Below, one piece after another: positions 23,345-33,536 of a stretch of DNA of 50,730 nucleotides; the stretch's first letter is position 1; every line of letters starts with the position of its first letter. Made by a program: the position numbers and the translations under genes. This DNA comes from Phlegmacium glaucopus (Eukaryota; Basidiomycota; Agaricomycetes; Agaricales; Cortinariaceae): NCBI GenBank assembly GCA_015039465.1, contig MU130701.1:103851-154580 (forward strand), in the 5' to 3' direction. Below the pieces are notes generated by a model that saw nothing but the letters and a program-made list of their open reading frames with translations, did no database searches and had not been told where the DNA came from.

Positions 23345-25798
23345 ATGTCTACCGATAACCAACAAGATTTCGACAGTCGTGCAGACAAATTATGGGCGAT
23401 ATACAACAAGGAGGCAGAAAGTTACGACAGAGCCCTCATGGAGACTTGGAAAGATGACATGGATAGCATCATCATTTTCGTGTGTATACATTCCACCAAT
23501 CTACATTTCTTTTTAGAACTCATTCGCTTTCAGGCCGGTCTTTTTTCTGCCGTTTTAACTGCCTTCACTGTTGACGCATCCAAGAATCTCAAGCTAGATC
23601 CTACAGATCATACAAATGCATTGTTGAGCCAAACCGTGGTTCTCCTCGCCCAGATCTCACAACAACTCGGACCCAATGGCTCTCAGACTATCATATCACC
23701 CCTCCAGCCATTGGAACAGTTCAAGTTGAATCCTTCCGACCTCCGAGTCAACATTTTTTGGTACATGAGTCTAGGTTTCAGCATCACCGCTGCGCTTGGG
23801 GCGACACTTGTACAGCAATGGGTCCGCAACTATCTACAACTTTTCCAACGGCTCAGCGGTTCATTGGAGCGCTCACGAATGCGGCAATATCTATTCCATG
23901 GATTATCTAGCAATCACATGGCACTATTAGTCGAATGCATTCCTGCATTCATCCATATCTCCCTCTTCCTCTTCTTTATCGGTCTCGCTGAAAATCTGTT
24001 TCCCACCAACCACGCTGTCGCTATCGCAACGACTACTATCATGGGTTTCTGCGCTGTTTTCTACGTCGCATGTTCAATTTTCCCTGTGCTCTATCCCCAA
24101 ACTCCTTTTCAAACTCCATTGTCTAACGTTTTCTGGAGAATGGGACAAATCATTCGCCCTCGCAAGCACAGTGATAGCAATACAGGAGGCAAAATTGTAG
24201 CTGTGAGCTCTGACATGGCCAAGGGCCGTTTGGAACTTGCTATGGGTCACTCTAATGATCGCATAGAGCGCGATACGGAGGCAATACACTGGGTAATCAG
24301 CAAAATTACAGAAGACAGCGAGTTCGAGCCATTCGCTGCTGGTATTGGAGGATCAGTGGCCACCCTATGGGGACAAGCTATCTGGAAGAGTTTCTTCCTT
24401 GGAAATATGCGACCGATACCTTATAACACTGCAATAGCTTCGAATACTGTGCAAACGCTCAAGATTCGAATCGAGAGTCTCCTGCGTTCTGTTTTAACCT
24501 TCTCTGACCAGCAAACCCAATTCACACGTGCATGCGTTTGTATCGATGCTGTGGCATCTCTCACTCTAGGCGCTGAATTGGAGCTTGACATCGATGACGC
24601 CCTCATCAATCAAGTTCTTCTGTTTTTTAGTGGTGAGAAAAGGAGACGGGATAAAGCGGTGGTGCTGGAGGCTGAGACTTCATTTGGTTCAGTCATGAAC
24701 CTACGTCAGCTATCAGGCAACCAAGTGATGGATACATTACTCGAAATAAAGTGGAAGTGCTTAGTGCTGATGAGGATGAAGAAATTTTTACAAGTCAACG
24801 CTCAAGTTTTCATTGCGTTAGTCGATAGAATACGTCGTCTGCACTCAGCGTTTTACGACGACGGAGCCATGACTTATAGGGCGCGGGCGTTGGATGATGA
24901 ATTGTTGAAGGCGTGGAAATCAGCTGGGAAACTTTATTCAGAGCTGCGCGACAAACCAGAGGAGCAGTGGACGGAAGATAGGCTGAACGAATTGGTTCCG
25001 CATTGGAGGGACCACATTGGTGCAATGGAAGAGTCCTTGTCTGCCTTGGACAAGCGACTGCATCCCTCAACCGACTCAGAGATAATCGACCTTAACTCCT
25101 ACCTTTTCTGGACAGTTTTTGAGCATTTGGAAGGCATTTTCTATGAATGGCCATCAAAGATGTATCTACCGGCAATGTGGAAAGGAATAAATTGGGGGAC
25201 GCCACCTCCTCCTTCCATGAGGTGGTTCATACCGCATCTAATACCACCTCGCCTGTTAATTTGTCACCTCTTGGTTTGTGCCGATCCCAGACGACAACCC
25301 AACTTCGATCCTTCGACGTCCCAAATCGACTTAGTGGGTCTGGGTAGACTACTGAACAATCCCGAGTTGCAGAGGCTTTTTGACCGTGACGGGGCAAGTG
25401 GACTTGAACTACAAGGTCCACAACCATACACAGATCAGCTATGGCGGTTACAAGACATAAGGGAGCATGGGGGAGTTGGATTCATGATTGAGATGTTCTT
25501 CGCAATCTTCAGGTCACTTGAGGAGAAATCGGTGACAGATACGTCGCTACCACTGATCATGATCGTGACATTACAAGCAATCGTTGACAATGGAAAATCT
25601 CAGTATCTCAAGACCGCCAGTCGACGATTCTTGGGGTCGCTGCGGCATGAAATAAACATCCTACGGAACCAACCTCCAGAGAAGACCCCACCGAAATATA
25701 TTCTCCGGTTGTTGTCGGATCTATTTGATGAGAGCGACGAGGACCAATCCAAAGAAGATCTAGAGAAACCAGTGGAAAACCAGAATGAATACGCGTAA
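23345..25798 (+). CDS. DUF6535 domain membrane protein
   Basis: Belongs to the DUF6535 family, a membrane protein family found mainly in Agaricomycetes, with no known function. Exons 23345-23479 and 23534-25798 give 799 aa. The DUF lies in the first 300 residues: YNKEAESYDRALMETWKDDM, then AGLFSAVLTAFTVDASK (first membrane span), WYMSLGFSITAALGATLVQQWV (second), AFIHISLFLFFIGLAENLF (third) and IMGFCAVFYVACSIFPVLYP (fourth). The rest is soluble, with no recognised domain, and the C-terminus is acidic (DESDEDQSKEDLE). The 54-bp intron has no stop in frame, but removing it joins IIF to AGLF as in family members. A GTAAGT at 25795 with CATTCAG at about 25855 could splice to an alternative short C-terminus. 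No breaks are visible. Confidence 0.92.
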   Translation: MSTDNQQDFDSRADKLWAIYNKEAESYDRALMETWKDDMDSIIIFVCIHSTNLHFFLELIRFQAGLFSAVLTAFTVDASKNLKLDPTDHTNALLSQTVVLLAQISQQLGPNGSQTIISPLQPLEQFKLNPSDLRVNIFWYMSLGFSITAALGATLVQQWVRNYLQLFQRLSGSLERSRMRQYLFHGLSSNHMALLVECIPAFIHISLFLFFIGLAENLFPTNHAVAIATTTIMGFCAVFYVACSIFPVLYPQTPFQTPLSNVFWRMGQIIRPRKHSDSNTGGKIVAVSSDMAKGRLELAMGHSNDRIERDTEAIHWVISKITEDSEFEPFAAGIGGSVATLWGQAIWKSFFLGNMRPIPYNTAIASNTVQTLKIRIESLLRSVLTFSDQQTQFTRACVCIDAVASLTLGAELELDIDDALINQVLLFFSGEKRRRDKAVVLEAETSFGSVMNLRQLSGNQVMDTLLEIKWKCLVLMRMKKFLQVNAQVFIALVDRIRRLHSAFYDDGAMTYRARALDDELLKAWKSAGKLYSELRDKPEEQWTEDRLNELVPHWRDHIGAMEESLSALDKRLHPSTDSEIIDLNSYLFWTVFEHLEGIFYEWPSKMYLPAMWKGINWGTPPPPSMRWFIPHLIPPRLLICHLLVCADPRRQPNFDPSTSQIDLVGLGRLLNNPELQRLFDRDGASGLELQGPQPYTDQLWRLQDIREHGGVGFMIEMFFAIFRSLEEKSVTDTSLPLIMIVTLQAIVDNGKSQYLKTASRRFLGSLRHEINILRNQPPEKTPPKYILRLLSDLFDESDEDQSKEDLEKPVENQNEYA

Positions 25799-26049
25799 GT
25801 TGATTTTCTGGTCTACTGTTCATACAAATCTCTTGCTTATGTGGCTCCATTCAGCACTATAGCGCTATCGCTTCCCTCTCCTACTTACTAACATTGACGA
25901 TTATCCCATCGACCCTCATGATGCGTTACCTCCTTGCATGGACCGTACGATCTCTGCGAGTGTACTGTGTGGCATTGGTCCTCTTGATATTACTATCTAG
26001 AGGTCTTGATTTTACAATCCTGCAGTTCAAACGTCGAAATGCAGCAGGC

Positions 26050-26868
26050 GTCTGTTTATTCTATTTCTCATCCTTCTATGTAAGAATCTCTCATCGATCT
26101 CAGAAAGAGAAACAGCAAAGCCAAAAGCAAGGAACACCAACACATCTACGTTTACATACATCTTCTTCCCTCATCCTCTTCCTCCTCTTCCTCTTCTACC
26201 TCTTCTCAATGTCACTGTCCCATATAACAGGCGATCAGTCTCACCTCCGCCACCATCACTATTGGCTATTGCATTTTCTTAACCCCCATCTTCGCTTGGG
26301 ACGGCGTTTCAACTGCAGTTGAGAATGCGAGGGATGAAACCTGCAGCAGTGGCAACAACGAAAGCAATATCAACGTTATCTACTACTTCTTCCGTCACTT
26401 CCTTAGTCTCAAACGCGAGTTCGACAGCTACGATTGTACCTTCTGGATATCAGAAATTGAGGATGCGGTCCAGCGAACCGAATGGCAGTAGTGATAGCAA
26501 CAGTGAAGGTGTAGCTGCTGCATCATTGGCAGGTGTGCAAGAGAATGAGAAGTATACGTTGGAAGGGTGATGAAGATTCGATGTGTTCGGGTACTTATTA
26601 TAGTGCTAGATCAGCTTAAGCAGTGGCAGTTAAGGAATGTTGAAACTTCACTTGCTGTTGTGCATTAGTCGGTCGTTTCTAAATTCTGTCTCTCCTTCTC
26701 TCCCTCTCAGACGATTTGTTTCCTTGGATATACATATACTTCGGACAGCCAAGGACAGCCTCAGTTTCATGACCATTCTTTTTACAATTTACTTCCCCGA
26801 CTACCGTCATTGCAAATTTCCGCCTTTCATTTATTAAATTCTTCCCCTGGATTTTTTACCTCGCAGAA
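26050..26868 (+). pseudogene. Decayed duplicate of the 3' end of the Ser-rich gene
   Basis: From AGAATCTCTCATCGATCTCAG onward the DNA follows exon 3 of the gene at 21778-22409 and then its 3' flank. The block SSVTSLVSNASSTATIVPSG is preserved almost base for base at 26390-26450. The copy has lost most of the polyglutamine run and carries indels that break the frame. Its ending is GGGTGATGAAG, where the parent reads DDEDSM. The matching flank stops at 26868, where the large transposon begins, and resumes after 37840. Confidence 0.9.
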
Positions 26869-27900
26869 CTTCAAACCCAGTCAAAATCCCATCTGATGGG
26901 ATCGAGCGTCACCTATTTGGGTCTATATTTCTCGGCAAACACGACGATTGACCACCATCAGGAAATTTCAACTAGCCCAGCCTAGCCACATCTTGGAATT
27001 TTAGGCCGCTATTGAGAAACTCAGGTGTGAAATATTGCTTCAACCAATCTGCTTAAATCTATGCTCATTGAGAAAATGTGGATATCCATTACAAAATTCT
27101 AATCCGTAATACTGGCATACGAATCTACTAAATCTAGGCTCATCAAGCAAAATAGATATGAGGCGGCAAATAATGTAAATCTACTGAATCCAGTTCCAAC
27201 CTTGTATCCCACTAAACCCATTGACAAAGAGCAATGAATAAAACTTTATGAAGATCGAGAGTCGGATTCGAGACTGAGGAGATAAATGTCATTGAACATA
27301 AAGCATGAATATCACAAAAATAAGCTTGCCTTGAGACTACTTTGGAGGTCTTGGTACTTCTGATAGCGGAAACAAGTCCATTAGAAGTTATTTGACAATT
27401 CTGGCACAGATTGAGACAAACCTTCTTTTTGTCAGTGGAGAGATTGTCATAGTAGATCTTGAATTCCGCTCTGGTTCCATGTGGATTAGATTGAATCCAG
27501 TCCTGAGCACAAAGATTCCTGAGAAGGCGAAGTAAGCGCAGGATCAGCTAGCTATTTCACAGAATAGATGTCACCTTGCAGTGTTTGATGATCCTGGTCG
27601 CATTTTTCCAGGCCTTTTTGATGGACCTGGTTGCTTTGACGTTGTATCTGGTGTTGAGGAAATCTCAATTGATGTACCTGGACTGACTGCAGAGTCAAAA
27701 TCCAATGGGGGAAAAACAAAAGGTCCATGATTGACATTGCTAGCCTGGGCTGACTGAGTACCTGGAAAAGTGTTGGGTTTGGGTGCATTTATATCGCATC
27801 AGGGACTGTGTAGAAATCAGCACATACCTTGAGAATCACCAGCCCCAACAACAGCCTTGTCTGCGTTAAGAGCGGGGTCAATTTGGAAAGTGGTTGGGTC

Positions 27901-28075
27901 CATCAGTAAGTTTGGGTTTTGCTATGGGTGCTATGGAGCGCTGTCCAGTGCTGTAAATCAAAGACCCTTTGCTATGTCACTATAGGTTGCTATGGGACTC
28001 TATATAGTGCTTGACAGCTCTTGGCAGTTTCCCATAGTGCCATTTTTTGACCCTGAAAACCTGAATTTACTGATG
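27901..28075. mobile_element. 175-bp MITE, CATCAGTAAA family
   Basis: The termini are CATCAGTAAGTTTGGG and, on the other strand, CATCAGTAAATTCAGG. The 2-bp duplication TC lies at 27899-27900 and 28076-28077. The block CTGTAAATCAAAGACCCTTT is shared, with small changes, with the large element at 1012-2475, so this is a deletion derivative of the same family. Excising it with one TC restores the frame of exon 4 of the coiled-coil gene. Confidence 0.85.
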
Positions 28076-28555
28076 TCAGCTGATTGCTGATGACATTCAT
28101 GATCAGCATGGACAGTTGCGGAAAGTGGCTTCAACGACAGGGGATTAATTGACTATGTAACAACTCTTGAGCAGATAATGAGGTATTTAAAGACATATGT
28201 ACACGTGGCATACTCATTCTTGACATTGATGCACCATCAGGTGGACTCGCTGCCTGGGAAGAATTGTCAGTCTTAGCTGCAGCTGCAGCTCCATCTTTGA
28301 CGACAACATCACATGAGGGTAGTGTGTCGGTGGTGACAGGAGTGGGCATGTCATGAGTAAGAGTCATCACAGCAATGGCAGGAATGGAACCAGAGACAGT
28401 CAAAGCAGTGGTTGGCCCTGCGAGCGCATCATCGTCTCCAAGTTCTTGATCGATGTTGTCTGTAGGAACTGGGTTGGCGGGGGGTTCATTGGGGTGGTCT
28501 GAGGTGATATTTGCAGGGATATTTGGACATCTGGGCTCATCAATGTTGGGAGGAG

Positions 28556-28741
28556 TGTTGGAATTTATCGAACCCAGTAGTTAAGTAGTTGATAATATTA
28601 TTTACGTTTGGCCAGCGCGGGTCTAGCGCCTTGCAAACGAGTGAGTAAAATGGTACACTACTACTACTACTCATATCCTATCGTGCTTACTAATCATTCC
28701 TAATCGGGAAGACCTTTTCTAATGCTCGAAAATATTCAACA
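28556..28741 (-). repeat. LTR of the TRIM (3' LTR in element orientation)
   Basis: 186 bp, starting TGTTGGAATTTATC and ending AATATTCAACA on the plus strand. It pairs with 29374-29559. Confidence 0.92.
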
Positions 28742-29373
28742 CACCCCCTCGAGCATTGCAAAGCTCGAAACTATGCACCCCCATAAACCAATAATAACCA
28801 TCCCCCAACCCATGAGAGATCTGAGTAAGCCTAGTTTGTGGCAAAAATCAAGTGATGAGGTGAAAAACGAGTGTTGATGATTTGAATGAAATGAATGTAG
28901 CCAATGGATGAAAGAATGTGTTGTAGTGTGTCTGTGGTGCCTCGAGGTGTGAAAGGAATTGTTTGAGAATGAAAAAACTGTGTTGTTACGAACTCGTTCA
29001 GCGGTGTTGGCACTTGCCCCCATTCTGAGTGGTCAGAGGTGCATCTTGCACTTGCCCTCAACTCGGGTGGTCAGAGGTGTTGCACTTAACGGTTCCAACC
29101 CTTCCCCATCTTCCAATCCAACCTTCAAACCCTCCTCTGCACAATCTGATCCTAAACCTCCCAACCATCTCCCAACAGCAACCTGCTGCTCCCTAGGTAA
29201 ATGCTGGTGAGTGTTGTTGTGATCCCTTGAGTGCTTCTGAGTGGTGAGGACTTCGAAATGCCTGCAAGTCAAACAGGGCTTCGATCGTCGAGATTGCGAA
29301 TGTCAAGTACTGAGTTCTAATTCCGAGACTTCGAACCGGCTTTTTAGGACGGGTGCCACCCGCGACTCGTTTG

Positions 29374-29559
29374 TGTTGGAATTTATCGAACCCAGTAGTT
29401 AAGTAGTTGATAATATTATTTACGTTTGGCCAGCGCGGGTCTAGCGCCTTGCAAACGAGTGAGTAAAACAGTACACTACTACTACTACTCATATCCTATC
29501 ATGCTTACTAATCATTCCTAATCGGGAAGACCTTTTCTAATGCTCGAAAATATTCAACA
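29374..29559 (-). repeat. LTR of the TRIM (5' LTR in element orientation)
   Basis: Same length as its partner, with about three substitutions (AATGG versus AACAG, and TATCG versus TATCA). Confidence 0.92.
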
Positions 29560-31062
29560 AGGAGTGGTGGTATGAACTGAGACAATGATGCTAGGGAGCA
29601 TCACAGATTGAGTGACGGAGGAAGGAGGTATATTGGCTGGGGTTATGGTACTGCCAGGGTCGATAGGAGGGAAGTTGGTTGCGTTACTAATAACATTGCT
29701 GGAGGGTGCAGAGTTGATATCAATTGGTATTGGAGGGTTACTTTCAGTCTTTGCTCTCTTTGAAATATGGCCAACGGAGTCTCTGTGTCGTTTACTGTGT
29801 GTCAATAAAGGATCAGAAGATTCTGACTTTACCCCTTGAAGGTTATTTGAAGCCCAATTGGGATAATTGTCAGTGGCAAGCTGCTCAGCCTTCCAATCAA
29901 ACTCGCAAAGGCCAAGTTTGGGGAAACGCCGATGCATTTCGTGTCGATAATGGGCAGCTACATCCAGATCAGCTTTCCCCCAAGACTTGGGAGCTTTACC
30001 GGCCCCTTGGAGCTGGTTCCAAATAGATTGCGCAAATTTACGCATCTCACTAGCATGGAAGCCATCGACAACAACCCCATGTACATCTTCCACATAGCAT
30101 AATGAGACATTAAGGCCCGATGGTGCTCAACCCTTGTTTTGTTTGGTTGCTGTGAACACATTCAACTGGCTAACTTTTGTGATGCCTGATGTTTTCTTCT
30201 TCTGGTTAATCCAGTCCTTCCTAAACCAAAAGCGCACATCCGGGTAGTCATTGTGCTTTAGAGGCTGATCCCAGGGTACATTGGGGGTCAACATGGAGGT
30301 TAGTGCCAAATTTGCGGACATGGATAGAAAGTTTGCCGACTGTGTCTGGATTGCTGGCAGCAAGCTCTGTGCAAGAGTGTGGTAAAGGTCCCTAAAGGTT
30401 GCCATTATGATTGTGAGATGCTTGTGCTTGTTGAATGGCATACTTTATGGTGGACACCTCAGTCTGGAGCACAAGATTTTGTTGTCTGAGCTTCCGGTTT
30501 TCCTCTGTCAAGAGCTCAACTTGATTGCGATTGCGGCGCGGACCATAGCTTGAAGGCTGGTAGTACTGCTTGGCATGGCGCAGGCCACCCTCACTGCTTG
30601 TTGTAGTGGTCAGGTCACCGGAGTTCTAGGACCGACTATGAGAAAGGAGTTATATAGGAACAGATATAAGGGAAATGTACACTGGAGACATAGTAGTGGT
30701 TGGAAGAACTGAGGTCACAATCAGACAAAATGGACCTTTGTCTGGGCTGCTGCTGGCGTCGTATCTTCTGTGGGGAGACTCCGAGTGGTATGAAGGGTTT
30801 CAGGAAGTGAGATGCGCTGTCACTCCCACCATCATAGTCAGATTCATCAAGTGCGTCATCTGAGATATCAAACTCTATTGAGCTCATTACCATGCTCAAT
30901 GGTGCGAATAGGGGTCAATATGTGCAGCAGAACGTACAAGTACTACCTTGACGACCAAATTGAAATCATGATTCTTGTCACAGGTAGTCACACATGCCAA
31001 CAGGGAAAAACTTTTTTTGCGGAAGGATATCCAAAAGTACAAATCAAGATGATGTGACAGTG

Positions 31063-33471
31063 CTAGGGACCATGCTGTCTGAGAGAAATTGGAAAAGAAA
31101 GGAATGGATACAAGACAGCGAGGACAATGGAGAACATGGTAATATAATGAGAAGTAATCAGACAGCTAATATAAATCAGTGTTCCGCTCAGCATCATCCA
31201 AGCTTTGTAAGAACTCAAGTACTCACTGGGAAGACCTCGTTTAATGCCCTGTTTTATGGTGTGCTCATCAAGAAGATTTTTAAGTATGTGGTTGAGAATC
31301 TCAATCATCTTCTGGTGGTTGATTGGCAAGTTGTCATAGGATTCAGTCCCAGATGGAAAGATGGCGTCTTTAAGTTGATGAATACCTGGAAAGAGCGGGG
31401 AAAAGAAAGGGTCCATCCTCTTGATAACGGCATTCTCAAACACTACCATGTGACTGATTTTTGTATGGCCCATTTTTGCATACGAATGATTGAGACTACG
31501 CAAGTCAAACCACTCTCGCAGAGAAATGCTGCGGTGGACCCTGAAATCATCCTCCTTTCGCCAAGTACCATTTGGCCCTTTGAGCATTGTAGCACAGAAG
31601 AACAAAACATACATCAACGACTCAAGGTCGTACTTCGCATGGTGGATACCACCAGTATCAATATCCAATAAAAGGGCGATCACCATGAATGGTGGTGTAC
31701 CCTGGGACGAACACTGGTCATTAGTGCATACATCTGCACACACTAGGAGACCTTACCGTGTGTTGGCCTATCTTTGACTTCTGCAACGTCGAGGCAGCAT
31801 AGTCAAAATCAATGAGCATACCCTGACGTGATCCGTCCGGCTGGTTGTCATTATGAACAAGGAGGATGTTGTTGAAACTGACATCACGGTGAATGACGCC
31901 CCGTTTACAACAATCTTCATGTGCTATTGTGGAATACTATAAGTATACAAAATAAAGACAGTCATAGACCTACCGATAGCAACATCTCGAAGCGCTGTTA
32001 CAAGCTCCCCCAACGACGTGAAGGACGATAAATCTTGGCCGACAGAGTATAAGATCAAACGGTGGTGGAGACGATATCTACGCTCGTCAGAGAACCCATG
32101 ACAAATCCATGCAGTGTTGTCATCACAAAGTCGTTGCCTTAAAGGATCCTTGGGGTCATGGATTTGCACAGTCCCACCCCAGAGGAGTGTTGGAATACCT
32201 TGAATACCCCGCAGCTTCTCCAGATGCTGCCTCTCAGCATCGGCACGACCCTCCTGAATCCATCCATCTTTGATGATACATGACTTCTTATTTCCATCCA
32301 ATGCTGACCAAACTCGTGTTGATCTCCCAACAATTCCCCAAACAACGTGAACGGTGGATTTGACTTGGTAGACATCGCTATTATTGGAAATTGTCTTGAC
32401 TTCACCCTCAGGGGAGGTGGTCATGGTCGGGTCAAAACCACTTGTTTCATCTTCTGCAAACATGAGGGCGACAATGACATGTAAGAGATTGAGAGTGTGG
32501 TATTCTCCCTGTTGAAGATGACAGATTTCCGAAATGGCCTGCCCTTCGCGGTCGGTAACAAAAAAGTAAATCTTGTGCATGCAAACTGCCACGAAAGGGA
32601 CGAAGCGGCGGTTATGTTGGGTGGAAAACATCAAATAGGTCTTGTTGTTGATCGTCCTCATCATATCGGCATGCAATTTGGGGTGCGAAGTGACCTCAGC
32701 TACTGCATGTACACTCCTTCAATCAAGTGGGGTGAGCATGTTGCTGATAAGAATGACATCGGGCTTGCGTTGAAGCTCATTATCAGGAAGAACAGAGTTA
32801 CAGAATTGTGCAGACCAGAACCTTTGAGGGGGCTTCTTGATGGAAGCGATATTATTTGCAATGGCATTGAACCAGTTTTGAATGCTGGTTTCTGTATAGG
32901 CGACAGGAGGAACCAACACCCTCTTTCGTGGGTCCCAGACATGTTTGAGCTGCCGAAGAAGACTTTCATCCACGGGGAAGGGGAGAGAGGAATTAGGGAA
33001 AACAACACTGGGAAGGTCGACAATTTGGGTTGGTGTGATCCCATTGAGCTCGATCGCAAGATAAGTGCCCATCTCTTGAGTGGATACATTTCCCCGCTTT
33101 GGAGCTGCTGAGGGCAAGTAATGTCTGTAGGACGCAATTCGGCGTACTACAGGTGTGGATGATGGGATTTGATATAGGGCTGATTGGTTCTTGGAGCGTT
33201 CAGGAGTGCTGAGGAGCTTTTGCACCGCTCCCGGGTCAATGTCGCCCGATTGCTGGTTTATGGCTTTATTTGAGGGTCCAATGGGCTGCGGGTGAGATGA
33301 CTGACTGGGAAAGTCCTGGGCGCTGTCCATGCCAAAGGAGGAGTTGAAGGAGTAAATACCACTGTAGCTGAAGAGATTGTCGTTGGGTAAGGAATGGGAG
33401 AGGATGCCAGGTTGAGTGAGCATTGTTGACAAAAAGTTTAAAGGAAGGGCAAATGCACCAAACATTCCCAT
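31063..33471 (-). pseudogene. FunK1-type protein kinase carried by the transposon
   Basis: FunK1 is a fungal protein kinase family greatly expanded in mushrooms, whose cellular role is unclear. Exons are 31974-33471 and 31757-31923, then one starting at 31701; the 3' end is uncertain (31063 or a spliced end nearer 31170). The N-terminal FunK1 region includes SIQNWFNAIAN and QRFWSAQFCNSVLPDNE. The kinase core shows a probable ATP-site lysine in IIKDGWIQEGR, the catalytic loop HRDVSFNN at about 31870-31893, DFDYA in place of DFG, and TPPFMVIALL plus YDLESLMYVL, which is the APE/F-helix region. One TGA at 32719-32721 sits just before RSVHAVAEVTSHPKLHADM, where family members have Trp or Arg. The core is otherwise intact. 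It starts 65 bp after the Tnp2 stop codon on the same strand, in head-to-tail order. Confidence 0.88.
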
Positions 33472-33536
33472 AGGAATTGCCCATTGTGTAAATATATCAT
33501 CTGATAGCGGTTCTATTCACAGATAATCTAATATAA

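Larger units (their letters stand above)
28556..29559 (-). mobile_element. Terminal-repeat retrotransposon in miniature (TRIM)
   Basis: Two 186-bp LTRs (TG...CA) enclose 632 bp without gag or pol. The 5-bp target duplication AGGAG lies at 28551-28555 and 29560-29564. Read on the minus strand, a polypurine tract GAGGGGGGTG sits directly before the downstream LTR, which sets the orientation. The LTRs differ at about 3 of 186 positions, so insertion is fairly recent. It interrupts exon 3 of the coiled-coil gene, and the exon is continuous across one AGGAG. It must be mobilised by enzymes from another retrotransposon. Confidence 0.92.
27312..30893 (-). pseudogene. Transposon-borne 684-codon coiled-coil protein, unknown function
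   Basis: Seven exons fit in frame: 30681-30893, 30444-30625, 28203-30391, 27828-28152, 27575-27761, 27422-27518 and 27312-27359. This holds once the LTR element (28556-29559) and the small TIR element (27901-28075), each with one target repeat, are left out. The N-terminus is acidic (DISDDALDESDYDGGSDS). It is followed by a leucine-zipper-like coil (ELLTEENRKLRQQNLVLQTE) and a central block (YPDVRFWFRKDW ... VEDVHGVVVDGFHASEMRKF ... WKAEQLATDNYPNW). Next comes a probable basic nuclear signal (HSKRHRDSVGHISKRAKTE), then a Pro/Thr-rich stretch. The C-terminal block ARNLCAQDWIQ...EFKIYYDNL ends the protein. One TGA (30127-30129) breaks exon 3. I recall similar unnamed proteins near transposases in mushroom genomes but cannot name a function; DNA or chromatin binding is a guess. 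Confidence 0.72.

Noticed and set aside
29327..29340. tRNA-like B box (GGTTCGAAGTC) in the TRIM
   Set aside because: No matching A box at the right distance and no cloverleaf could be drawn. Chance match, or part of the primer region.
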